This document shows, one piece after another, positions 34,048 to 45,117 of a DNA stretch of 64,000 bases. Source of the DNA: Parastagonospora avenae f. sp. tritici 18332-5 (taxonomy: Eukaryota; Ascomycota; Dothideomycetes; Pleosporales; Phaeosphaeriaceae). The stretch is from assembly GCA_022559985.1 (NCBI GenBank), contig JAFJTR010000019.1:62001-126000 (forward strand). The letters run 5' to 3'. The stretch's first letter is position 1. Every line of letters starts with the position of its first letter. The notes beneath the pieces were generated by a model that did no database searches, was not told where the DNA came from, and saw only the letters and a list, made by a program, of their open reading frames with translations. Both the position numbers and the translations under genes were made by a program.

Positions 34048-34746
34048 TCAGTGTGCGAGGAATACTATGTCCAGACTGCTGTTGCCTCCATTGGTGAGCC
34101 AGTGACGTATCATATCCCGTTCCGATTTTAACTTCATTTCCCACATGAGTTTTTGGTGATCAATCGACGACAGTGACGAAAAAGGGTACAGATCGTTCAC
34201 TGCCCATGATGGAGCCACAGGAGTGATGACTTCCACAATCTTTAGAGACGGCACTTTACGTCGCAGATCCGGATAAGGTGATGCCTGCCACTGTTTCAGG
34301 TCCATATCAATTTTGAGACGTAGAGTCGTGATGGGACTGCGCAGTCGTGAGAGGCACTCGAAGAGGAGTTCGGCGCCGGCTTGCTCGTGAGCAATAAAGG
34401 TGTTCAGTTGTGTAGGAAGAGGCGCAGCTTCGTTGTAGGTTTGCTTGCAGGCGTGTAGGAGGCCAAACCAATCCGGGAGGAGACCTAGATAGAAAGGACG
34501 TCCATACAGCTTACAGTCTGGAGTCGGAGTCGGACGGTACCTATAGCCTGATGGAATACGCTCCATTAGGATTTTGCATGTAACCTGGCTGACGACGTAG
34601 GCGAAGATCTCATTACGTAGCTCGGCGGGTAGAAGGAGTATAGGTGAGTTGGTTGCGTTGGAGATGGTGCTGGGAATTGTTAGCAAGATTGATAGAAGAA
34701 GAGGCTTAGGGGTAGGGAACGTACATCTGGTTCATAATAGTTGCCA
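34048..34746 (-). CDS. LPAELR-motif (2EXR/F-box-like) protein
   Basis: Two exons (34746-34724, 34669-34048; 54-nt intron, GTACGT to TCCCAG, with GCTAAC branch site) give 214 residues. The first exon (MATIMNQ plus AT) has the same form and phase as the copy at 16879. Features are NATNSPILLLPAELRNEIFAYVV, a Tyr/Pro loop, DWFGLLHACKQTYNEAAPLP, LSRLRSPITTLRLKIDMDL, and an end of MIRHWLTNGG then LDIVFL. The family is abundant in some ascomycetes; its role is unknown. This appears to be the only intact member among the three copies at 32-35 kb and gives the best template for recognising the broken ones. Confidence 0.75.
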
Positions 34747-35406
34747 TCTTGTAGCAGTTGAGTCAGGAAGAGCATGTTGTTGCTTAGAGCAGGTTTTGGA
34801 GGCAGGTAGGGGAATTGTAGGAGCAGGCGACGCTAAAATAAGTGGGGCGCAGTTGCCAGGCCGAGTGACGACTACCTGTTGCTGCCTAGATAGGTACGTA
34901 TGTAACGCGAGGGTCGGTTCGTGACTCCACATTCCACTTAGCGTAGGTAAGTGCTACATGAAAGGTTTTAAACCTGCCATCTTCCTCCACATACTACCTT
35001 AACGCCTTGCTTGCTAAAATCCGCCATTGAGTCTATTGTGTCTTCCTCGAGGACTTTAACTGCTTCGCCTACTTCACAATTCAGTTGGTCTCCCTCCTTC
35101 GATGAATTCAAAGGCTCAACTGAGCGTCGTTAGTCAAAGATGCGGTGATGTCGTCATGAACGAGCCAGACAAAGCACTCCTCTTCTTATGAATCAAGATC
35201 AAATTCGTTACCGCTCTCCTCGACCAGCTCCGTCGGCAAAAAATTTGCAATCGCTTCACTGCATTAGCACTACATATTTTTGGTCCATAAATTCAATGGT
35301 ATGAACATATTCAGTCACTTCGTAGTTGTACAATCATCTCTAACAAATGTGACCAAGCTTGATATGCCCCATGTGCTACCTTCCAGCCTTAATTATATAT
35401 GTATAA
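34747..35406. other. Intergenic, no gene seen
   Basis: Upstream of the LPAELR gene and downstream of the reductase gene. AT-rich, with no coding frame of note. Confidence 0.4.
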
Positions 35407-36444
35407 TCACAAAGGCACAACAATCTTGGTGCCATTAACCCCAACCTTCAGCTTGTCCAATGCAGCGTTCAACCCCTCCAAACCACCTTTCTCCACCTGA
35501 ATCGCCGGACTAGGCACAACAGAGCCCGACTTAAGTCCATCTTTCAACCATCCGTGAAAGCACGCGTGCATGTGCTTGTCCCTGACAGCCTTGTCCATAG
35601 AAGGAAAGTTAAACATGATCTCCGTATTCTCAAGGGTGGGATGGTTCTCGGGCAACAAAGGCGAATGAGCAACTTTTGCAGCTGCATCACCCTTAGTCTG
35701 CTTGAGTACATCCAGAGTGTACTGAAGAGAGTTATTGACGACACAGTGAGCCGCGGTGAGGGTGGGCCCGTCTTTCTTGACAGCTTCAACGATCTTCGAG
35801 ACGACGTCGATGTCTTTGTAGTCGAACATGGCATGAGCGCCGAGTTTCTTGAGGTACTCGTGGTGCTTGGGGCTTGCGGTGGCATAGACAGTGAAGCCAA
35901 GCGTCTTTGCAGACTGAATGGCGAAAGTACCAACACTACTTGCGCCGCCCCATATGAGCACCGCTTGTTCGTCTGAGGAAGAGTACCTCGTGTCGAGCGG
36001 GATGCCGATGGTAGTCCAGGCAGTCAAGGCGGTCATTAAGGCCAAGGGGAAGACGGCGCCTTGCTCAAATGACAGGTCATCGGGGAGGGGAATGACGCCT
36101 TCAGACTGCGCAAGAGCATATTGCTGGAAGGCACCGTGGTCTGGAGAGCCGGCCTGATAGAAGGATGAGGCAAAAGCGAGGACTCGCGTACCTGGCGCTG
36201 GACCAGAGGTGACGTTACGTCCCACTTTCGCAACGATTCCAGCAGTGTCGGAGCCTACTACGGCAGGATAACTGGGAACGAGCGGCATGCCGAAGTCGCG
36301 CTGGTAATAGTCGACGGGATTGAGAGCCACGGCCTTGATCTTGATCAAGATCTCGCCAGGGCCGGGTTCTGGTGTTGTGCGTTGCTCAATCGAAAGACGG
36401 TCGCCCTTTTGCGGGATGATAGCGGCTTGGTGAGTTGGTGACAT
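35407..36444 (-). CDS. Medium-chain dehydrogenase/reductase (ToxD/enoyl-reductase-like)
   Basis: One exon of 345 residues, a usual length for the family. An NAD(P)H-dependent oxidoreductase is expected. The N-terminal GroES-like domain has GEILIKIKAVALNPVDYYQ and YPAVVGSDTAGIVAKVG. The Rossmann fold shows LIWGGASSVGTFAIQSAKTL and VYATASPKHHEYLKKLGA, with FDYKD after it. The Cys/His zinc ligands of true alcohol dehydrogenases are absent, so it belongs with the zinc-free trans-enoyl-reductase-like group that includes ToxD and LovC. It is not next to a polyketide synthase or other biosynthetic gene here, so a stand-alone detoxifying or quinone/enoyl reductase is more likely than a cluster enzyme. 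Confidence 0.87.
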   Translation of the reverse strand: MSPTHQAAIIPQKGDRLSIEQRTTPEPGPGEILIKIKAVALNPVDYYQRDFGMPLVPSYPAVVGSDTAGIVAKVGRNVTSGPAPGTRVLAFASSFYQAGSPDHGAFQQYALAQSEGVIPLPDDLSFEQGAVFPLALMTALTAWTTIGIPLDTRYSSSDEQAVLIWGGASSVGTFAIQSAKTLGFTVYATASPKHHEYLKKLGAHAMFDYKDIDVVSKIVEAVKKDGPTLTAAHCVVNNSLQYTLDVLKQTKGDAAAKVAHSPLLPENHPTLENTEIMFNFPSMDKAVRDKHMHACFHGWLKDGLKSGSVVPSPAIQVEKGGLEGLNAALDKLKVGVNGTKIVVPL

Positions 36445-37749
36445 GGTGAATGTAGGGTGGGTTGCTGTCTACTGATGTTTTGTGGGATGGATTGCTTTTG
36501 CTAAATGATTGTAGCTGGATGATGATTATCGATGAGCGCTTGGAAGGTTTTATACCTCTGAACACATAGTATTGTTGTGGCCATGTTTGCGGTGTTAAGT
36601 CCTGTAACACGGAAAATGCGAGACGAGGTTAGCATCGAATCCTCCACGCGAACATTGAAGTAGCCAAGTGGGATTGAGCACTACAAACGGTGCTCGAATA
36701 GGCTTAGATATTTGTTAAATCCGATCAAGGCGGAGCGGCTCGTGGATTCAACTACAAGTTCCCGAAGCGGCTGCTAATGATGTCACTAGAAGTGTGAAAC
36801 GGTATTAATCAAGTGCGATAACAGACTTTACGAAGTACGTCCGTCTAAGCCTGCCTACTTAGTCTAATCGGCCCTTCTTGCGAAGATATATGCCATGTAG
36901 ACTATATTTTGCGGACTTTGCATGTCAGTAGTTACGCTAACCCGCTCTCGTATCTCCGCAACTTACACAATGTCTCACCCGAGCCGCACCGTCGCCAGGT
37001 GCAGCAATAATTCGTGCGCGTTCCGTTTAAACTCAACCTACTATTAGAGAGCAACTGTCGTCTTATACATGAGCCTGGATAGACTTAATACCTAATCAGT
37101 ACGTTGCGAAGAGCTAAAACAACCTTGAAGTTAAACAGAGTCTATCAAGTTGCAGAATAAGCGAATGCAATCGATGCAGCCTGACTGCAACGATAGCCTA
37201 GAGAAATACAGAAACGTCTTTGATTAAGCTGCGAATTACTCTGGGAGGTATAGAATTTCTGCTAGAGTAGATGTAAAGGGCAGCTATCCTAGTTCTCGTG
37301 GCCCCAAGGATGCAATCTCTTTTTCAATCGAGCACCTTGTACCATGCCGTGCACGATATTCCCTAGCCACCTCTTGCTAGCAGTTAAGAAAGATTTGCCT
37401 GTATCTGGGCAAGCGATTTTACGTGGAGAATCGTGTCTCATGGGCAGTCTGAGGCGAGCACTTTCTACATTCGGCATGCGTGGTTTCCTGGGTCGATTTA
37501 GTTGAGGGGAATGCAACGAAGCTTGCTGGTCTCGCGTAAGATCAAGGTCGTGTACCTGACCTGCGCGTAAGGGCAGCCGCAGAGTGTCGATTATAACATG
37601 AGTTATATCGCCAGCACGCCCTAGAGCTTTTCGTATCTTTTTCGTAAAAGTGAAATCCTTCAGGAACGAAGGAGGGACCTGGTCGTGCGTGCCCAGATTT
37701 CGTCCTTGCCTGTCGTATCCAAATCATAATCGTGAACTGACAATGTCGA
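36445..37749. other. Intergenic, AT-rich
   Basis: About 1.3 kb. The only frame of note (minus strand, 37289-37516, 75 residues, basic) has no domain and I do not support it. The right end holds the YTH1 3' region. Confidence 0.4.
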
Positions 37750-38578
37750 TCAGAAGTCTCCACGCCCACGTCCACGCCCGCGACCTCGCCCACGCCCTCG
37801 CTTGTTTTGATCCCATTTGCCTCTGAACCCTCGGCCGCCACCATGCCCGCCTCTGTCATCTCGCTCACGCTCCTCCTCCTCTCGCTTCATCATTGCGCGC
37901 TCCCTCTCCAGACGTTCTGCCTCGAGCTCTTCTGGGCTCTTTTCTATGCGGACTTCCGGCTTCTTGAGCTCAGTTGGGAATCGAGCATGTGCGCCATACT
38001 TGCAGCCCTTGCCTTCGGGACAGAATCCGCACAAGTAGAATGGACATAGCTTTTCCTTCTTGTTGTGTTTCAGCGCACAGTAGGGACCGAGTGGACAGAA
38101 TCCGCGGTCGTAGTGCGGACATGAAGGCCGTTTTGCTTCGGGGTCGATGTGTAGGTAGAGGCAATCATCGCCGTTGGAGCATGTCTGCGTCCGGGCGTAG
38201 TATGAGCATTCGGGCATTCGTCGCAGGTTGTACTCGTGAAGGAATTCGCATGTCTCGCCCTTCTTGCAGAGGCCACGGAGCCAATGCTTACATACTAGAC
38301 TGAACAGAATGTGAGCATCAAATGCGGCTTTGCGGGCTTAAAGGGTGGTTCACATACTTGTTGTAGGATGAAACTACGTGATGCCGATCAGGACACCGGC
38401 TACCGTGCGGGCAGTGGCCTTGCACATACAGTTTGCATGCTGGCCTGTTGGGATCGAGACCGAATCTATATTCGCGGCTGAGGAATTCGCTGAAGTTGAA
38501 TTTGTACATGGCCCGCCCCGCCTTTTCTGCGTCCTGATCGGGCGCCATTGAAGCTGACCGAGCCTGTACTTCGGCCAT
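37750..38578 (-). CDS. YTH1: mRNA 3'-end-processing factor Yth1 (CPSF30), CCCH zinc fingers
   Basis: Two exons (38578-38358, 38299-37750; 58-nt intron) give 256 residues. Yth1 is the CPSF subunit that helps to recognise the polyadenylation signal. Five CCCH fingers stand in tandem: CKLYVQGHCPHGSRCPDRH, CKHWLRGLCKKGETCEFLH (starting across the splice joint at NNLVCKHW), CSYYARTQTCSNGDDCLYLH, CPHYDRGFCPLGPYCALKH and CPFYLCGFCPEGKGCKYGAH. A charged helix (about residues 190-220) and an RG-repeat tail follow. The sequence upstream of the ATG at 38578 is open but has no earlier ATG. The Gly-Arg tail is encoded by a simple-sequence tract. Confidence 0.94.
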
Positions 38579-40041
38579 GCTTGCTGGGGAGATCTTTGCG
38601 CCTGTTACTGTTCTTGCGCTTGGACCGTGAGCTCTGAAAGCGGTTTCGGTATGGGTTGTCAAAGGAATGACGTATGGCTTGGACTGGAGCGCTGAGACCT
38701 CTGAAGCTATAAGATGAGAGAAACGCTCTATAGATTACTTGTGGCGGGTCAATGTTGTGGTTCGCAATAGAGTAGCATGCCTGTGATTGTTGAAGTTGGT
38801 GAGTGCACCTACAGAAACGCGGTACGCGACCTCACGTGCAGCTCGACTAGCGCGCTTACGTAAGGCCCGACCGCCATCCTTTGTCGGCGGCGCTTATTCA
38901 TCATGCATCTCATCAGACCCTTGTTGCATGCAAGTGGAACGACAGCCTGATTCGTTCTTGCTCGCAGCTTGCATCATTTGAGATCTCTCGTGCCAATGTG
39001 TCGACACACCCAAGCATATACAAATACCTATGGTATTCACGCCATGTGCGGCGCCCAAGCCAGGATTTCTCAATCCTTTCGCTATGCTTCGAACTGGGCT
39101 CCTTAATGGGTACAAAATAACGCTTCGAGAACACCGTGATCTACTCGACTCCTCAATGACGCGCACTATGGTCCGGTGTCGACGATACAAACCACTTACA
39201 CGTACACAGCTTTCGCGGAATTTTACCAGTGGGATGCACTGAGAAGCTGGTCCTGGCCGTGTAACCAAATATATTTCCAGACCCTTGTACGCTGTAGCTT
39301 CCATGTACCGATCAGCATAAGGGCTTTCAGCTTGTTGAATGAACGTCATCCCATCGTTTCTCTCATCGGCTCAGGCAGAGGCATACCAAACCATAGCACT
39401 GGATCTCACCCTGTTTCCCCCCTGTACCCGTGAAGGCTACTGCAGAAGACAGGAGAGATTTGCCATCAATTATGGGTGTCTGGTGGCCAGTAATGCAAAC
39501 ATGATCGCGTCGAGCAGTCAGGAAGACCATCATCGTCATTTCACAGCAAGAAACAATCGACTGCGCTTCATATTTGAAAGCAGGATGAGGAAGGTGACCG
39601 AATTTTTTGCTCCAATCTTTCACTCTTTTTGCACCAACTTAGCCGTTCGCTAGCACTACTGCAACCACCGGGCATTGTATCCTTTGCAGCTCTCATGCGA
39701 CTTTTAATTGCTTATAGTTTTGTACACGCGCGGTGTATGCCTGCTCCAGGACTGCAAACAAAATCAATAAAGCACTGTACATCGAGCGCCCCATTGCGGC
39801 TCCTCCACAGTCGCACAAAGAAGCGAGATACATGCAATGCAATGACTGCAGTGCGACGAGACTTGCCAAAAGTAGCTTTCGCAATTGCCAAAATCCAAGA
39901 AATATAACTACAAATAAGTCTTGATATTCTTCGATTTTGTTTCTTCTCAGAAATTCGGCAATCCGGCTGCGCCTGCATGGTGTTTTGATGTGCAGGAGAC
40001 CAAACAAGCAGCTAGGGCGTTAGCTTACGACTACCCACATA
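38579..40041. other. Intergenic, no gene seen
   Basis: About 1.5 kb divergent upstream region of YTH1 and the chitinase gene. Frames are short and mutually overlapping. Confidence 0.4.
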
Positions 40042-41325
40042 ATGCGCCGAACATTCGATCCCCACCACACTGATCACAACACAGCATTTTCAATACCTCT
40101 GCAAGCCATGTACTGGAACGCTGTATACTACCCCAATTGGCGGATCTACCGGGACCAGCCACCGGTATCGTTGAACTACGATGTTATATCTCACGTGTTT
40201 TACGCTTTTGCATGGTAAGTCAGAAACTATCTAAGCCAACTTGAGACGCTGACGATATTCAAGGGTGAAAGAAGAGGGAACGGTATATGTAAGTAGCTCT
40301 TTTGGTATTAAGAGACTCTTAGTAACACTCTACAGCTCAGCGACGAGTGGGCAGACGCGCAGATTGAAGTGCCCGGCGTTGGAGATATCCCTGCAACCCA
40401 AGGGTGTCTGAACTCATTCGCCTTGTTGAAAAAGAAGTATACAAAGCTCCGAGTAGTTCTCTCCGTTGGTGGCGGTGGTAAGGGCAGCGAGCCTTTTGCC
40501 GGAGTGGCTGCAGATCCTGCCAAAAGACAACAGTTCGCACAGAGCGCATTAAGCTTGGTGCTACAATTTGGACTCGACGGAATCGATAGTAAGTCATAAT
40601 GTGAGCTCCTTTACTCGTACGACTCATGCTAAGTATGCTCAGTCGACTGGGAGCACCCCTCAAACTCTCAACAAGGTCAGGACTTCGTCGCTTTACTAGC
40701 AGACGTTCGTCAGTATTTGCCCGGCCCACAATACACCCTCACTACCGCTCTTCCTGCCGGCGAATGGGCGCTTCAGCATATCAATCTTAGCCATGCCGCC
40801 CGTTACCTTGACATGGTTAACCTCATGACTTACGACTATTCCGGCCCATGGACCAAGAAATGTGGCCACCAAGCCCAGCTTTTCAGCCCTCAGAATCCGC
40901 ACAGCCCCACAGCACGTGTATCCGGCCACTCTGCCGTATCCTACTTGGTCCGCCAGGGAGTGCCGACTCACAAGATCATCCTGGGTGTCCCAGCATACGG
41001 TCGAAGTTTCACAGGGACACAGGGGGTAGGCCACGAATTCTCTGGACAGGCTGGAGAAGACGGTACTTTTGAATACCGCGAGCTGCCTCGGCCCGGTGCG
41101 ACTGAACATGTGGATGAGAGCGTTGGCGCCGCATATTGCATTGGCGGTGATGGAGGCTTCGTCACTTATGATACGCCGCAGACTGTCCGGATGAAGGCCG
41201 ATTATGTGCGACAGAATTCGCTTGGTGGATTGTTCTACTGGACGGGCACGGGCGATGCAAGCTCGCTCACGCAAAAGGACCGCAGCTTGGTCTACAATGG
41301 TTTCTTGGGTCTGTTTCCGCAATAA
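40042..41325 (+). CDS. GH18 chitinase, intracellular type
   Basis: Four exons (40042-40214, 40264-40288, 40336-40588, 40643-41325) give 377 residues. It hydrolyses beta-1,4-GlcNAc bonds in chitin by the substrate-assisted GH18 mechanism. Visible marks are NAVYYPNWRIY (first strand), LRVVLSVGGGGKG (SxGG motif), the catalytic DGIDIDWEHP with the proton-donor Glu, DMVNLMTYDY, ILGVPAYGRSF and GGLFYWTGTGD (barrel Trp). The catalytic motif is split by an intron within the codon after DGID. There is no signal peptide, as in cytosolic ChiB-like enzymes used in autolysis and wall recycling. The ATG at 40108 (MYWNAVYY) is an alternative start that may be the true one. The second exon is only 25 nt. Confidence 0.9.
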
Positions 41326-41773
41326 AACACATATGGTGAGTGCATAGCTTATCACTATATTAAGCCAATTGATTTTGAAATCGAGCTTAGATCATGCTCC
41401 TGTGACATCTCGTATGCACTTGTCGTGAACATGTGTGCATGTCTGCTATGGATAACTCCGGGTTGAGCTTGGACCCGCCTGGGACCCTGACAGCGGTAAC
41501 ACCACATCATCGGGCGAGCTTCACACCAAGACCGCGAATTGTCAGTCAAGCGAGGGCATAGTAAATACATGTTTAAATTGGAAGTCTAGTGACCGAAACT
41601 CTTGACACCCACCTACCGGTATCTCACGTTTAACACTCCACATCTCCGCGACGTATCCGGTCGCGAAGCGCGAGCGCACGCGGGTTGATGCATCCCACCA
41701 CCTTCTCTCATGCCTGCGACTTCACCCTCCGAACTTGACTCTGGTACATGAACAGCCCCGATCGCACACAATC
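41326..41773. other. Intergenic, VPS53 upstream region
   Basis: About 450 bp between same-strand genes. No coding frame of note. Confidence 0.4.
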
Positions 41774-44414
41774 ATGGGCATGGACGGAGCACTAACGCTC
41801 AACGCAGCCGACTACAACCCCATCGACCATCTGAACGCTATATTTTACCACCCATCGACTCTCTCGTCCGTGACCACCACCTCCGAGGCGCTCCGCAGCT
41901 ATCAAGATGACTTGGATGAGGATATCTCCAATGTTGTCGCATCGCAGTCGGCTTCCGATGCCGACAGTGTGCAGCGTATACAAGCAGCCAAGGCAGAGCT
42001 GGCGGACCTCTTCAAGACAATTGAGGAGGTGCGGGAACGGGCAATGCAGACAGAGCAGACCATTACCGAGATGACGGCGGACATCAAACGCTTGGACAGC
42101 ACCAAGAAGAACCTCACACTATCCATGACGGCATTGAAGCGGCTACAAATGTTGACGACGGCATACGAACAACTGCGCAGCTTGAGCAAGTCGCGGCAAT
42201 ACAGAGAGTGCGCACAGTTACTGCAAGCCGTAATACAGCTTGTTGCACATTTCAAGAGCTATAGATCAATAGACCAGATCGCGACGCTGAGTCGCAATGT
42301 GGCCGACCTTCAGAGCGAGCTGCTGGAGCAGATATGCGAGGACTTTGAGGTGGTATTTGCCAAGGGAGAGGTTGCGCAGCGCAAAGGCATGCTTGCAGAG
42401 GCATGTCTTGTCATGGACTCGCTCGGCGATCATGCGCGGACGCGTCTGATCAACTGGTACTGCAACACACAACTACGTGAATATCGTCAAGTGTTCCGGG
42501 GTAACGATGAAGTAAATGCCACAACCCCAGTATACGCGTAGTAGCCGCTGACCATTGCACAGGCCGGGTCCTTGGACAATATCTCCAGACGATACTCTTG
42601 GTTCAACCGCATGATGAAGACATATGATGTCGAGCATGCCGCCCTGTTCCCGTCATACTGGCGGGTGAACGAAATGCTAGCCAACTCGTTCTGTGAGGGC
42701 ACACGAGAAGACTTCAAGGCTATACTGCAGCGGTCAATGCGAAGAGGAGATGGGCAGAATCTGGACGTCGACCTTCTGCTGTCTTGCCTGCAAGAAACAC
42801 TCAACTTCGAGCAGAGTTTAGAACGCAGATTTGCCAATGAGGTACGGTCAAGACTAAGCCGCTTTGAAGACGTTGAATTGATATCTTATAGTCCCGCGCC
42901 TCCATCGATACCATGGACACCAAAGATGACAAGCCATTCGGCTTCAGTCAAGCCATCTCTGAAGCTTTCGAGCCGTACATGAGTCTATGGGTAGAATCGC
43001 AGGATAAGCAACTCGCCGCACTTATGCCAAAGTATCGGCAGCAGCCGCTTCGTAATACGGAAGAAGAGTTCTCTCACCAGGCCGTTATACCTTCCTCGAC
43101 CGAACTGTTCAACTTCTACCGTCTGACTTTAGCACAGTGTGCAAAGCTCTCGACTGGGACAAGGCTACAAGAATTGTCTGCAACGTTTGCGAAGTACTTA
43201 GAGCAATATGCTCAACAGGTCCTATACTACTTCTTGAGCGAAAAGTCGGGAATCCAGGGTCCTTCGATCGAGGACGCAATACTTATACTAAACACGGCAG
43301 ATTACTGTTATGTCACATGCAACCAGCTTGAGGAAAAGGTCAAGGGGCGTATCGATCAGGAACTCAAAGAAAAGGTTGACCTGCAAAGCCAGGCCGATGC
43401 TTTCATGGGAATTGCTAGCGCTACAGTCCGCATCTTGGTCCGCAAAGTTGAGATCGCATGCGAGCCTAGCTGGCGCGAGATGCGCAACACCCCTTGGGCG
43501 AAGCTGGAGAGCGTTGGTGACCAGAGCACTTACGTGTCGGAGCTACTGCGCAATATCAAGGAGACATCCAGGGAGATCCTGAAATACCTCCACAAACAGC
43601 AGTACGCGCGAGCGTTCTGCGACAATCTCGTGGATCTAATGGCTTCGACCTATATTGCGAACATTGTTCAGTGCAAGCCGATAGCCGAAGCTGGTGCTGA
43701 ACAGATGCTGCTGGACTCATATGTTCTCAAAAAGGGCTTCACCGAGCTGCCGACGCTCAACGAGGAGCCCGGCACGGCGCCGCCATCAAGGTATGTCACT
43801 CTGAGACTTGACACAAAACAAGCGCTGACATTGCCAACAGTTTCGTTAAACGTGTCACACAAAGCATGTCCAAGATCGATCCGCTCCTCAAGACTCTACA
43901 AGTTCGTCCTTCGCCCCCTGAGGCGCTCGTGCAGGCTTACCTCATCCACATCGCCGACAAGTCGGATACCAATTTCCGCAAGATCCTCGAACTCAAGGGT
44001 ATCCGGAAGGGTGATCAAACTCAATTGGTCGACCTATTCGGTGCATTCCGCGCATCGCCAAACCACGAGAACCTCGTGCAAAACTCACCTTTGCTCACTC
44101 CACTGCAAATACAATCCGGTCACATAGGCACCGGCATTGGAAGCCTGGGCAACGCAGGCAGTGTGATGGGAACACCCAGTCTCGGCGGCGGCCGTTTTGA
44201 TCCCGCTGGCTTGGGCAACATGCTAGTAAACGCAGCCCGAGACGGCGTCGACCGCTTCGGCACTCCAACGCCGGGGGCTCCTGGCGCAGCTGACGGTAGT
44301 GTCGGTGATGCGGCGAAAGCTAATCTCAACGAGAACCTGAAGAACATTGGCAAATTCTTCAAGAGGGATGTTGGCAGCTTTAGAGGGTTTAGTAGGAACG
44401 AAGATGGCAGATAG
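41774..44414 (+). CDS. VPS53: GARP complex subunit Vps53
   Basis: Four exons (41774-42511, 42563-42841, 42892-43790, 43841-44414; introns 50-51 nt) give 829 residues. Vps53 is part of the GARP tether, which captures endosome-derived vesicles at the trans-Golgi. The N-terminus has the family start (DYNPIDHLNAIFYHPSTLS), then a long coiled coil (about 65-125: IEEVRERAMQTEQTITEM, LTLSMTALKRLQMLTTAYEQ). The Vps53 core follows (SRRYSWFNRMMKTYDVEH, FPSYWRVNEMLANSFCEGTR, LQETLNFEQSLERRF). The C-terminal part has LLKTLQVRPSPPEALVQAYL and FRKILELKGI, then a Gly-rich tail. All four exons join without phase conflict. Confidence 0.93.
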
Positions 44415-45117
44415 GGTACTTGATAATGACACTTGTTGATGCGCGTCGTTGTGAGAGCGCAAATAGACGACCTGGTCCAATTGCTTTGCAGTGTCTACTA
44501 CCGTGCTGTCGGGAATATTAGCGACACATAGTTACCCGCGCGGCGGCATTGTGGGAATTGCACGTGTGATAAGTCCGTGGGGCACGTGTCGATTATCCTA
44601 ATTCAACTTGACAGTTCTGACATCCTACCCATCCACCACCACAATACGCCCATACAATGCGTCCGTATCACATCATCGAGCGCCGGGTGCGATATGATTG
44701 GTCCGGCCTTTTTTTGCGTTTGCGCGCACGTTGTTCTTGTTTTGGTCAGCGCTTCGCATCTCAGCATGGGTAGGGATCTACCGACGTTGGTCCCGACATT
44801 ATGGCGGCCTGTCATGGCCCAACAGACGGTGCTAATCGAAGCGATTCGACTGAATCTACCAAGGGTCTCTCGATCAGCGTGGCATTTAGCTAGCAATGCT
44901 CAAACGAGTCCTGGTTGTTTTGGGAAGGAGCTGTAGAACGTGCTTGAGCCTCTCCATGCACGTGCAACACGTGCCCCACTCATTGGCCACGAGGAGAAGA
45001 GTACTCTGTATCCACGCCCCGCATGTAGAGGGGATTCCAGCCCTGTGGGCTCGATCTACGAGTTATCATTAGATTCCACGGCTGAGCTAGAACAACATTT
45101 CGCACGAATTGCTCAGG
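44415..45117. other. Intergenic, no gene seen
   Basis: About 700 bp between same-strand genes. The frames here lack an ATG and domains. Confidence 0.4.

Noticed and set aside
35407..36444. ToxD-like reductase as a sign of a biosynthetic cluster
   Set aside because: No polyketide synthase, peptide synthetase, P450 or pathway transporter nearby. The neighbours are Yth1 and LPAELR genes.
37289..37516. 75-codon basic minus-strand frame downstream of YTH1
   Set aside because: No homology recognised, no leader or splice signals. Likely noise in the spacer.
44577..44936. 119-codon plus-strand frame between VPS53 and the ankyrin gene
   Set aside because: Starts with GTG, has no domain and lies in a presumed promoter.
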